Below, piece after piece: positions 1 to 6,090 of a stretch of DNA of 16,059 nt. Position 1 is the stretch's first letter. Every line of letters starts with the position of its first letter. Position numbers and translations under genes: made by a program. Origin of the DNA: Candidatus Bathyarchaeota archaeon. Lineage in GTDB: Archaea > Thermoproteota > Bathyarchaeia > RBG-16-48-13 > GCA-020355125. Location of the stretch: NCBI GenBank assembly GCA_026014905.1, contig JAOZHK010000159.1:1-16059 (forward strand), written 5' to 3'. The notes beneath the pieces are model-generated. The model was given only the letters and a program-made list of their open reading frames with translations. It was not told the DNA's origin and made no database searches.

Positions 1-2
1 CG

Positions 3-260
3 AATGAAACTCGATTATTAATGATGAAACACCTCATCGAGCAACGGCGACGCGCTATCAACTTCAGTGATTTCATGAAAGACTTGGGGCTGAATCCAAA
101 ATTAGTCTGGGAGAACACAAAAAAGTTGAGAGCCGGAGGATTACTGACAAAGACTGGACGCGGCCAATATCAGTGCTCTGCACTTGGAGAAAGCAGTTTT
201 CTTATGATGAGTCTTGGCTTACGCCGACTAATACAATTCATGCAATTAGAAGAATTATAA
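3..260 (+). CDS. Winged-helix (ArsR-like) transcriptional regulator, 5' end outside the window
   Basis: The reading frame is open to the left edge, so this is the C-terminal 85 residues or so of a longer protein. The visible part starts with NETRLLMMKHLIEQ, which resembles the first helix of ArsR-type winged helices ('N-x-T-R-L-x-I-L'). A recognition-helix-like stretch (LNPKLVWENTKKLRAGGLL) and a wing (TKTGRGQYQCSALG) follow. This order is typical of DNA-binding winged-helix domains in archaeal regulators. In-frame ATG codons at 21 and 24 fall inside the first helix and are probably internal. The gene ends 16 bases before a small ORF and about 157 bases before the TraB gene on the same strand, so the three may be co-transcribed. 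The target is unknown. Fold assignment is from pattern only. Confidence 0.7.
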   Translation, partial: NETRLLMMKHLIEQRRRAINFSDFMKDLGLNPKLVWENTKKLRAGGLLTKTGRGQYQCSALGESSFLMMSLGLRRLIQFMQLEEL

Positions 261-268
261 AGAGGTGA
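261..268 (+). promoter_or_regulatory. Strong Shine-Dalgarno site of the 40-residue small ORF
   Basis: AGAGGTGA lies directly after the stop of the upstream gene and 8 bases before ATG 277. It is complementary to the conserved 3' end of 16S rRNA (UCACCUCC). It is one of the strongest such sites in the window, and it is the main reason to treat the following short ORF as translated. Confidence 0.65.
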
Positions 269-276
269 ATCTGTTC

Positions 277-399
277 ATGACATCCCCCAATTCAACACGA
301 TTATCTGATCCTCACTCTCCTTTTGATCCCTTCGTTCCCTTCGACCCATGGACTCGCCGTCCGATGCCAAAACGCTCCTTTGAAACGATCACACTGTGA
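277..399 (+). CDS. Small Pro/Asp-rich protein of 40 residues, unknown function
   Basis: The ORF opens with ATG 8 bases after AGAGGTGA and ends in TGA, fitting exactly between the winged-helix gene (stop at 260) and the TraB gene (start at 418). The protein begins MTSPNSTRLSDP and has a near-repeated aromatic/Pro/Asp core (PFDPFVPFDPW, residues 15-25), then a basic stretch (TRRPMPKR, residues 26-33). There is no membrane segment and no cysteine. The composition suggests an unstructured peptide that could dock on a partner. The GAGAGGTT overlapping its stop codon may serve as ribosome-binding site for the TraB gene, which would couple translation of the two. No family is recognised. The alternative is a leader peptide that only regulates the downstream gene. 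Confidence 0.5.
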   Translation: MTSPNSTRLSDPHSPFDPFVPFDPWTRRPMPKRSFETITL

Positions 400-417
400 G
401 AGGTTATGCATTAAAAC

Positions 418-1122
418 ATGGTTGAGATAATAAATACCGATTATAATCAGTATGTCGATCTTATCGGAACCGCCCATTTCACGAGACGCAGTATCTGCGA
501 TGCGTATGATGCGGTTACATCCCTTAAACCAAAAGATATCGCCCTCGAACTGGATTGGCGACGTTTCCAACAGTTAAGTGGACATTGCATCCACTGCAAT
601 CAATATGGGACGTGTAAAGGCATCTGTGAATTCACGGGAGCTGCTGATGCACTAGGTAATGTGAACGCTAACATCTGGCTTATCGATATGTCTGAACATG
701 ATATGCGGTTCCGAATGATGAACGGAAGGAATCCGTGGGAACAGAAGCCACGGTTTCGCCCCTTATACAGATATACTCAACGGAATCCAGTTAGACTCTG
801 GGAGCAAGGTTACAAAGAACAAGTTGTTGAAGACTCAAAAAGGATGATAGAATATAATCGACGAATATCTCCATCTGTTTGGCGTGTCTTAATTGATGAA
901 CGTAATGCAATGATGGCAGCCAGATTATCCTGGATAATCACAGCACAGCTAAATGAAGACGCGATTCCCCACGTTCTTGCATTGGTGGGCGCTGCCCACG
1001 TAGAAGGAATCCAAACTCTGCTTGAAGATCCCCAGTTAATTCGCTCTAATCTCCGGACTTTTAGGTTATCCTTCACTGAACCAACCTTAATTCGTCGTGT
1101 AGCAGTCACACCTGCTGCATAA
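418..1122 (+). CDS. TraB/PrgY/GumN (Tiki superfamily) domain protein with a four-Cys cluster
   Basis: The 234-residue protein shows the signatures of the TraB superfamily: GTAH near the N-terminus (residues 17-20), ELD..R (44-49), ERNAMMAARL (161-170) and the C-terminal GAAHVEG (191-197). The superfamily contains proposed metal-dependent proteases, such as Tiki in animals, and proteins linked to pheromone shutdown. The biochemical role of archaeal members is not established. Archaeal relatives often carry a C-terminal block of membrane helices; none is visible here, so this one looks soluble. Directly after ELD..R there is C57-x2-C60-x5-C66-x3-C70, which I do not associate with the family and which could bind zinc or an iron-sulfur cluster. 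The start is fixed by an in-frame stop at 412-414. It follows the small ORF by 18 bases. Confidence 0.8.
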   Translation: MVEIINTDYNQYVDLIGTAHFTRRSICDAYDAVTSLKPKDIALELDWRRFQQLSGHCIHCNQYGTCKGICEFTGAADALGNVNANIWLIDMSEHDMRFRMMNGRNPWEQKPRFRPLYRYTQRNPVRLWEQGYKEQVVEDSKRMIEYNRRISPSVWRVLIDERNAMMAARLSWIITAQLNEDAIPHVLALVGAAHVEGIQTLLEDPQLIRSNLRTFRLSFTEPTLIRRVAVTPAA

Positions 1123-1160
1123 ATAAACCAGCTTGATTTCAATATCCATTCTCTATCTTT

Positions 1161-1179
1161 GCTAGCTCGCCGAGCTAGC
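1161..1179. repeat. Perfect 9-bp inverted repeat between convergent genes
   Basis: GCTAGCTCG, one base, then CGAGCTAGC. The right arm overlaps the TAG stop of the UDG gene (minus-strand stop at 1175-1177), and the whole element lies 39 bases after the TraB stop. Its position between two convergent genes suggests a two-way transcription end or RNA-stabilising hairpin. No T-run follows on either strand, so a protein-binding palindrome is an alternative. Confidence 0.6.
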
Positions 1180-1774
1180 CGTCTGTCGCGGTTCTTTGAT
1201 CAAGAAGTTGCCGAATTTTGAGAAAATCTTGTTGTATTTCCGGTTTATAGCTGGCATTATAGAGAAGTGCAGCTGGATGAAACGTCGGAATTATATAATA
1301 AGGCTGTTTGTCTAATTTTATGGTGAAGACCTGACCTCGGACCTGAGAGATTCGATCCACTCGAATATTCTCTTTAGAGAGTAGATATTTAGTTGCATGT
1401 CTACCTAAAGTCACGATTATTTGTGGATTAATGATTATAATCTGCTTATCAAGATATGGAGCACATGCCATTACTTCGTCAACGCGTGGAGCTCGGTTAT
1501 TGGGTGGTCGGTGTTTGACGATGTTACCTATGAATACTTGGTCCCTTGATAGGTTGATTTGATGCAGTAATTCTGTTAATACTCTTCCTGCTGCTCCAAC
1601 AAAAGGGCGGCCTTTCATATCTTCCCAATATCCCGGGGCTTCTCCAATTAACATCAGTCGGGCTTTGAAGCTTCCTTCGCCTGGAACCGGGTTTGTTGCT
1701 TTCTGCCAGAGGCGACAACGTTGACAGTCTTTGATTTCATTAATTAAATGAGTCATCAATTCTGTTTTCATCAC
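1175..1774 (-). CDS. Uracil-DNA glycosylase, family 4-like, Fe-S type with a Cys-to-His ligand change
   Basis: The enzyme class removes uracil from DNA made by cytosine deamination, the first step of base-excision repair. The 199-residue length is normal for family 4. Visible motifs: C17-x2-C20 (first pair of 4Fe-4S ligands), GEAPG (44-48) with KGRPFVGAAGR downstream, and H166-P in the C-terminal active-site loop (HPAALLY). The family's third cluster ligand normally sits in N-V-V-K-C-R-P-P; here it reads NIVKHRPPNNR, so His88 replaces Cys, while C104 remains. The PPNNR sequence is family 4-like, and the KRRIH-type insert I recall from UdgX is not seen. Start: tandem ATGs at 1774/1771; GGAGATAG upstream is only a moderate ribosome-binding site. 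The gene follows larA by 20 bases, so the two are probably one transcript. Confidence 0.88.
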   Translation of the reverse strand: MMKTELMTHLINEIKDCQRCRLWQKATNPVPGEGSFKARLMLIGEAPGYWEDMKGRPFVGAAGRVLTELLHQINLSRDQVFIGNIVKHRPPNNRAPRVDEVMACAPYLDKQIIIINPQIIVTLGRHATKYLLSKENIRVDRISQVRGQVFTIKLDKQPYYIIPTFHPAALLYNASYKPEIQQDFLKIRQLLDQRTATDG

Positions 1775-1794
1775 GTTACTTTCTATCTCCGCAT

Positions 1795-3060
1795 TTAGTC
1801 TGGGTCTGAAGTATGTGGAATCATTCTATGTGCGTATGGTAAAGCTGTTATGGTTGCAGATCGCGATGTTATCAAGATTGCCTGTTCCAATGCTTTTTGA
1901 AGAGATGTCATGGTTGTCAAGAGAGATGGTTGGAACGTTATCTCAGGATTTGAAGTTACAAGTATTACGTCGCTTTTCTTTAAGATACGCGATAAAAAGA
2001 GGCAGTGATCCACGTCAGCACGATAATTTGCTTGAGTCATGTCAAAGAGGTCTTGAGGAGTTGCCGATGAGGTGAGTAGCTTTTTAAATGCTTGTGGTCC
2101 ATAACCATCTCGGCATTCAGCTAAAAGAATGATGACTCCTCCCTCTTTCACAACGGTTTCTGCAGTCATAGCTGCTTTCATTGCTTGATAGAAATCAAAA
2201 TCAAGGGGATATCCGCTTGATGTAATTACGATATCAGCTTTCTCAGTAACATCAACAGTGACATACTGTTCCAGGAATTTTACACCTGTTAAATGCGCTG
2301 TTTCCATATTACCGGCAACCACATTAGCTATCTGATGAGTACTATTAAGCACAACATTAACAAGAAATTCAATTCCTACATGGGCAGCAGCTTCCATCAT
2401 ATCTTCATGTACCGGGTTTCCACTTAGAATTCCCATACGTGCTTTAGGGTGGTTAAGCATCTCGATACTGTGATTATGGTTAATGGCGTCAATTCCTGCA
2501 ACTCCAGGGAGAATGCTTTTCCGTCCTCCAGTGAAGCCCGCAAACTCATGGGGTTCAATATATCCTGTGACCACTCGAATATCCGCTTCACATACTATCT
2601 TGTTCACGTTTATTGGAGTTCCACGTGTAGTGTATCCCAAATGTTTGAGGTTCGTTGAGTCGATAGCATCATGGTTAGAAACGGAATAAGTTTGGATAAT
2701 GGGTTCTCCCAACATGGTGCGTAATTCCGTTGATGTATTCTTGCGATGAAGACCTGTCGCTACAATGATGGATATGTTCTCCGGATTAACACTCTCCTCG
2801 GTTAGCTCATTTAAAATGGGTGGAAGGATTCTCTCAGTTGGAACAGGTCGAGTGATATCACTGACTAGAATCGCAACTTTATTCTGAGGAGATATAATCT
2901 CTGACAGACGAGGTGTTGAAATGGGGGTTTCCAAAGCGTCCTGTATCGTCTGTTCAGATTTTGGGGGGTCTTGTGCTTGAAGCAGTTGAAGCAAATTCCG
3001 ATGTGGAATAGCAAGGGCTTGATGTTGTTTTCCAAATGGCAAGTTAATCATTTGATCCAT
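1795..3060 (-). CDS. larA: LarA-family nickel-pincer racemase/epimerase (2-hydroxy acid)
   Basis: LarA enzymes racemise lactate or other 2-hydroxy acids using a nickel-pincer cofactor bound to a lysine. The 421-residue length is typical. The signature residues are in place: SDITRP (67-72), GLHR with H105, EPHEFAGFTGGRKS with H171 and K181, and INHNH with H197 sixteen residues after the lysine. These match the catalytic histidines, the cofactor lysine and the nickel-binding histidine of the Lactiplantibacillus enzyme. The family also includes malate, aryl-lactate and sugar-acid members, so the substrate is open. The cofactor-making genes larB, larC and larE are not in this window. It is transcribed divergently from a zinc dehydrogenase and is followed by the UDG gene. 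Start ATG at 3060 has no clear Shine-Dalgarno; Met4 is an alternative. Confidence 0.85.
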   Translation of the reverse strand: MDQMINLPFGKQHQALAIPHRNLLQLLQAQDPPKSEQTIQDALETPISTPRLSEIISPQNKVAILVSDITRPVPTERILPPILNELTEESVNPENISIIVATGLHRKNTSTELRTMLGEPIIQTYSVSNHDAIDSTNLKHLGYTTRGTPINVNKIVCEADIRVVTGYIEPHEFAGFTGGRKSILPGVAGIDAINHNHSIEMLNHPKARMGILSGNPVHEDMMEAAAHVGIEFLVNVVLNSTHQIANVVAGNMETAHLTGVKFLEQYVTVDVTEKADIVITSSGYPLDFDFYQAMKAAMTAETVVKEGGVIILLAECRDGYGPQAFKKLLTSSATPQDLFDMTQANYRADVDHCLFLSRILKKSDVILVTSNPEITFQPSLLTTMTSLQKALEQAILITSRSATITALPYAHRMIPHTSDPD

Positions 3061-3205
3061 TGCGCTTTATTCCCAGTCCTCTTCGTGGATTGCTTATGCA
3101 TTTTACAGTTTCATGAGTACACTGAAATTATCTAATTTGTCATTTTAAAGCATTATTGACTGAAGTGCTGATTAGATGACAGAGGGTACGGGGATACAAG
3201 CCACG

Positions 3206-3213
3206 CTTAAATA
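3206..3213 (+). promoter_or_regulatory. Possible TATA box of the zinc dehydrogenase gene
   Basis: CTTAAATA lies in the divergent intergenic region between larA and the dehydrogenase. A start site about 25-28 bases downstream (near 3236) would leave a short leader carrying AGGAGG and the coding start at 3264. The call rests on motif and spacing only. Confidence 0.35.
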
Positions 3214-3249
3214 GTGCAAAGTGACTACAAATGACGTGAGATAACATTC

Positions 3250-3255
3250 AGGAGG
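3250..3255 (+). promoter_or_regulatory. AGGAGG Shine-Dalgarno that points to an ATA start
   Basis: A consensus AGGAGG is followed by 8 bases (ATATTAAA) and then ATA at 3264. No ATG, GTG or TTG exists at a workable distance in the dehydrogenase frame. The site therefore marks ATA as the initiation codon or flags an altered ATG. Confidence 0.7.
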
Positions 3256-3263
3256 ATATTAAA

Positions 3264-4310
3264 ATAAAAGGCGTTGTTTTCTTAGGTGAACAACAGATTG
3301 AGCTACGTGAATTTCCAGATCCAACTCCGGAACCACAGGAAGTACTTGTCGAAATGCAAGCATCTGGAATATGCGGTAGCGACCTCAGAAACTATCGGGC
3401 TCCTCTTTCTGAACGGGGTGATCCTGCCCTACTGAAAGCTGGTGGACATGAACCTTGTGGACGTGTAATCGATGTTGGGTCGGAAGTCCGTCATGTTAAA
3501 GTCGGGGATCGAATCATGGTTCATCACTATTTGGGTTGTGGACGATGCAAATGGTGCTTGATTGGGTATTCTCAAATGTGTATCGATCCCACTATAAAGA
3601 AATTGTATTATGGAGGTACCAATCATGGAGGGCATGCAGAACGAATCACAGTTCATGAAAGGGCTTGCGTTCCTATGCCTTCTGCTCTAAGCTTTGAAGA
3701 AGGAGCTGCCTGCGCATGTGGTACCGGAACCGCCTTCGATGCTGTGAGGAAGCTCCAGATCTCTGGTCGTGATAGTTTTGCGATCTATGGTCAAGGACCT
3801 GTCGGGTTAAGCGCCACACTCTTTGGTGTCGCAACAGGTGCTCGTGTCTTTGTGGTTGAGCCGATACAATATCGTCGGGAGCTAGCTCAAAATCTGGGCT
3901 GTGAAGTTGCGATTAACCCCTTCGAAGTCGATCCTATTGAGGTAATCAAGAGTCTTACGCATGGAGAAGGCGCGGATACCACATTAGACTGCACTGGCCT
4001 CCCTGATCCTCGCGTTAACACCCTAAAAAGCGCTCGAATCTACGGTCGAGCAGGATTCGTCGGGGAGGGTGGCGACACCACCTTCCATGTGAGTCGCGAT
4101 ATTATTCATAAGCAATTAAGAGTCTATGGTTCTTGGACGATGAGCACAGTCGGATTAGCTGAAGTCGCAAACTATATCGTTGATCACTCGGTGCCTTTAA
4201 CTAAGCTCATCACCCACCAGTTTTCTCTTAACCAAGCAGCGGACGCTTACAAGTTATTTGCTACTGGACAAACAGGCAAAGTCATCATTACTTTTCCCAC
4301 AACAGAATAA
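3264..4310 (+). CDS. Zinc-dependent medium-chain alcohol/polyol dehydrogenase, probable ATA start
   Basis: This is a medium-chain dehydrogenase that oxidises an alcohol or polyol with a nicotinamide cofactor. Starting at ATA 3264, the protein is 348 residues and begins MKGVVFLGEQQIEL, the usual opening of the family. Starting at the first ATG (3354) would remove 30 residues of the catalytic domain. Visible: GICGSD with catalytic-zinc Cys37, GGHEPCG with H62 and E63, the structural-zinc set C92-x2-C95-x2-C98-x7-C106, and the Rossmann motif GQGPVG followed by an acidic residue (VVEP), which favours NAD over NADP. The substrate is not readable; threonine- and sorbitol-dehydrogenase-like enzymes are the nearest in pattern. 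It is divergent from larA, so both could share control and handle related hydroxy compounds. A T-rich stretch follows the gene. Confidence 0.85.
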   Translation: MKGVVFLGEQQIELREFPDPTPEPQEVLVEMQASGICGSDLRNYRAPLSERGDPALLKAGGHEPCGRVIDVGSEVRHVKVGDRIMVHHYLGCGRCKWCLIGYSQMCIDPTIKKLYYGGTNHGGHAERITVHERACVPMPSALSFEEGAACACGTGTAFDAVRKLQISGRDSFAIYGQGPVGLSATLFGVATGARVFVVEPIQYRRELAQNLGCEVAINPFEVDPIEVIKSLTHGEGADTTLDCTGLPDPRVNTLKSARIYGRAGFVGEGGDTTFHVSRDIIHKQLRVYGSWTMSTVGLAEVANYIVDHSVPLTKLITHQFSLNQAADAYKLFATGQTGKVIITFPTTE

Positions 4311-4364
4311 TGCAAACAATTGAAAACTAATCGACTCATAGCAAGCTCAAGCGCGTGTACTCAA

Positions 4365-4378
4365 TTTTTTCATTTTTT
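4365..4378 (+). terminator. T-rich terminator after the zinc dehydrogenase gene
   Basis: Two T6 runs separated by CA lie about 55 bases after the stop at 4310. Archaeal termination is commonly driven by such oligo-T tracts without a hairpin. Confidence 0.45.
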
Positions 4379-4447
4379 ATGTGATCGCAAAGTAACAGCG
4401 ATATAGATCACAAATAAACAGATCCCGATAATCAAAAGGATATTCAA
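4370..4447 (-). CDS. Possible single-span membrane micro-protein, weakly supported
   Basis: A minus-strand frame encodes a hydrophobic helix (ILLIIGICLFVIYIAVTL) flanked by Asn and a basic tail RSHKK before TGA, the layout of a tail-anchored one-span peptide. The only usual start in frame is TTG at 4447, giving 25 residues. The frame stays open upstream to 4504 and includes a Cys pair (FGCSC) but no ATG or GTG. No clear ribosome-binding site is seen. It may be the end of a decayed gene, or chance. Confidence 0.2.
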   Translation of the reverse strand: MNILLIIGICLFVIYIAVTLRSHKK

Positions 4448-4570
4448 GTCAACGGCTCCAAAGTTAAGCTGTTTTACGTGTAGAGTACAGCTGCATCCAA
4501 AACTTCATCATATGCCTTAAATCTTTCGAAAATCCGGATCTCTAACACTAAACTCTGTAAAAACACTAAA

Positions 4571-4578
4571 TATATAAA
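4571..4578 (+). promoter_or_regulatory. TATA box placed for a leaderless transcript at 4602
   Basis: TATATAAA is centred 27 bases upstream of ATG 4602, the standard archaeal TATA-to-start distance. Transcription would begin at or next to the A of the start codon. The AAGGAT just before the ATG could also act as a ribosome-binding site if the start is further upstream. Confidence 0.55.
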
Positions 4579-4601
4579 AAGCAGACCGGCTAAGGATATC
4601 C

Positions 4602-4790
4602 ATGATCAATCCCCGAGAGTATCAATTAAAATACAAACGATTCGTTCAGGGTGTTATCTCAGAAGATGAATTCAAACAATATCTATTCCTATCCTTATCA
4701 AAAGAAGACCTCATGAAAATTGTAATTGCTGGCGCCAAATCACTCAGGAAAGCTGTCTCGATCGGGGAATCACTAGGTGTTAAGTGCTAA
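4602..4790 (+). CDS. Small protein of 62 residues, unknown function
   Basis: First gene behind the TATA box at 4571. The protein begins MINPREYQLKYKRF, has an acidic centre (SEDEFKQYLFLSLSKEDL) and ends in a Cys. It is predicted largely helical, with no membrane segment and no metal motif apart from that terminal Cys. Its stop overlaps the next gene by 14 bases, so the two are likely translationally coupled. Together with the ZIP gene they form a three-gene unit on the plus strand. I do not recognise the family. Length and helical character would suit an adaptor or a partner for the following 93-residue protein, but that is inference. Confidence 0.6.
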   Translation: MINPREYQLKYKRFVQGVISEDEFKQYLFLSLSKEDLMKIVIAGAKSLRKAVSIGESLGVKC

Positions 4791-5058
4791 CACAATCCAC
4801 CAAACCATTAATGAGTACAATAAATATCACACACCTGTAGTCACAGCTCATTTAAGTGAGTATGATCAACTCTCATACTGCATTCTGTTCACCGGATCAT
4901 TCTGTCACACCTGTGGTTTTTATGATTATTTCGATGACTTGAGATTTCTTCTCGAAGATCACGGAATCCACACAACCATTAGTGAAATTACTGAAACCGA
5001 CACCGGTGCCTATGTCTCTTTTCAACGTGTGGCGATAAAAAACGTGGAACAGACATAA
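4777..5058 (+). CDS. Small CxxC protein of 93 residues, unknown function
   Basis: The ORF begins with GTG at 4777 inside the end of the preceding gene, in a different frame. The protein reads MLSANTIHQTINEYNKYH and then has a hydrophobic strand leading to GSFCHTCGFYDYFDD (residues 40-54). C43 and C46 form a CxxC with a His between them, followed by an acidic/aromatic patch. Mixed alpha/beta character is suggested; there is no membrane helix or signal peptide. The CHTCG motif with nearby His and Asp could bind a metal or act in thiol chemistry. The gene lies 42 bases before a ZIP transporter, so a role in metal handling is possible but not shown. No family name can be given. Confidence 0.6.
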   Translation: MLSANTIHQTINEYNKYHTPVVTAHLSEYDQLSYCILFTGSFCHTCGFYDYFDDLRFLLEDHGIHTTISEITETDTGAYVSFQRVAIKNVEQT

Positions 5059-5100
5059 CGCGCCCATGTAAAGGTTGAACGAAATCAGAGGATCTCATAA

Positions 5101-5883
5101 ATGTCTGCATCTTTATACGCTGTCACCGCAGTCAGCATGATCAGTCTAATTTCGTTAATTGGGCTCTTTGCGATCTCTTTAAAAGAATCCACCTTAGATC
5201 GAATACTCTTTATACTCATAAGTTTCTCTGCAGGCTCAATTCTAGGCACCGCATTTTTAGATTTATTACCTGAAACTATTCATATCTATGGAGAAACACG
5301 TCTTACTCCATCATTATATTTCATTACTTTGGGCTTTCTCGGTTTTTTCTTTCTTGAACGATTCATTTACTGGTTTCATGGACATGTTCATGGCTTTGAT
5401 CCTGTTCATCATTCTGATGATCGAGTCTTCGTCAAGAAGTTTGTCTACCTGAATCTTGTCGGCGATGCTATTCATAATCTGATTGATGGTATGATCATCG
5501 CTGGGAGCTTTTTACTCAGTCCTTCAATCGGTATATCCACAACTATTGCCGTGTTTTTCCATGAACTTCCTCAGGAAATTGGAGATTTCGGAGTACTAGT
5601 GTATGGTGGATTTTCAAAGCATCAAGCCCTTTTATTTAATTTTCTCTCCGCGTTAAGTGCCTTATTAGGAGTATTTTTGACACTAAACTTTGCACAATAT
5701 TTTGACGATTTCCTTGGTACTCTTTTAGCAATTGCTGCAGGGGGCTTCATTTATCTCGCCTCGTCAGAATTAATTCCTGAAATGCAACGAGAAAAAGATT
5801 TGAAGAAATCAATAATACAATTTTTCCTTTTCATCATTGGATTAACGTTTATCGTGGTCTTGAATGCTGTTTTTCCAGAATAA
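5101..5883 (+). CDS. ZIP-family divalent metal transporter
   Basis: ZIP proteins move zinc, iron, manganese or related divalent cations into the cytosol. The 260-residue protein has about eight hydrophobic spans. The metal-site helices are clear: span 4 carries HNLID (H125, N126, D129) and span 5 carries HELPQEIGDF (H154, E155, E159, D162), both diagnostic for ZIP. A His-rich loop (HGHVHG, 93-98, then HH at 103-104) precedes span 4, as in many family members, and may collect metal. Start ATG 5101 is preceded by AGAGGAT at a suitable distance. It is the third gene of the unit starting at 4602. Metal specificity cannot be read from sequence; nickel for the LarA proteins is conceivable but unsupported. 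Confidence 0.92.
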   Translation: MSASLYAVTAVSMISLISLIGLFAISLKESTLDRILFILISFSAGSILGTAFLDLLPETIHIYGETRLTPSLYFITLGFLGFFFLERFIYWFHGHVHGFDPVHHSDDRVFVKKFVYLNLVGDAIHNLIDGMIIAGSFLLSPSIGISTTIAVFFHELPQEIGDFGVLVYGGFSKHQALLFNFLSALSALLGVFLTLNFAQYFDDFLGTLLAIAAGGFIYLASSELIPEMQREKDLKKSIIQFFLFIIGLTFIVVLNAVFPE

Positions 5884-5931
5884 AGATCATCTTACAATAC
5901 ATACGGTAACAACTCCGATGTGCAAGCGTAT

Positions 5932-5989
5932 GCTGGGACTGGGGATGGGAGGAAAAGAGAGAACTTTATGGATTAGGTAAGTCCCCAGC
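5932..5989 (+). repeat. Imperfect inverted repeat, possible hairpin
   Basis: GCTGGGACT (5932-5940) pairs with AGTCCCCAGC (5980-5989) with a single bulged base, enclosing a purine-rich loop of 39 bases. An alternative register pairs CTGGGGA (5939-5945) with TCCCCAG. It lies about 50 bases after the ZIP stop and may protect or process the mRNA 3' end. It does not match a tRNA. Confidence 0.3.
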
Positions 5990-6031
5990 CACAGATATCT
6001 CTGATGAAGTATAGGGACTAGAAACTTAAGC

Positions 6032-6038
6032 TTTTTTT
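6032..6038 (+). terminator. Oligo-T terminator candidate for the ZIP unit
   Basis: A T7 run directly follows AAGC, about 150 bases downstream of the ZIP stop. Archaeal RNA polymerase stops at such runs. The distance makes it a candidate only. Confidence 0.35.
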
Positions 6039-6090
6039 AGCCCAAAATCAGAACTATGTTACTAATTGCGCGTGTACGCTCACTGGATCC

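Noticed and set aside
301..570. Minus-strand frame of 89 codons over the start of the TraB gene
   Set aside because: It overlaps the strongly supported TraB and small-ORF genes on the other strand and shows no recognisable motif.
810..1142. Minus-strand frame of 110 codons inside the TraB gene
   Set aside because: Antisense shadow of a gene with conserved motifs; composition is not protein-like.
1340..1365. GATTCGATCC as a tRNA T-loop
   Set aside because: It lies inside the UDG coding region and no matching acceptor or anticodon stem is present.
1815..2075. Plus-strand frame of 86 codons inside larA
   Set aside because: Antisense to a conserved LarA coding region, with no ribosome-binding site or family motif.
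4602..5058. One longer gene split by a frameshift between the 62- and 93-residue ORFs
   Set aside because: A 14-base overlap with a GTG start is a normal coupled-gene arrangement, and nothing in the sequence shows that the two parts form one domain. Homologue comparison would decide.
5995..6030. TGATGA near 6002 as a C box of a C/D-box sRNA
   Set aside because: No CTGA D box or C'/D' pair at proper spacing follows.
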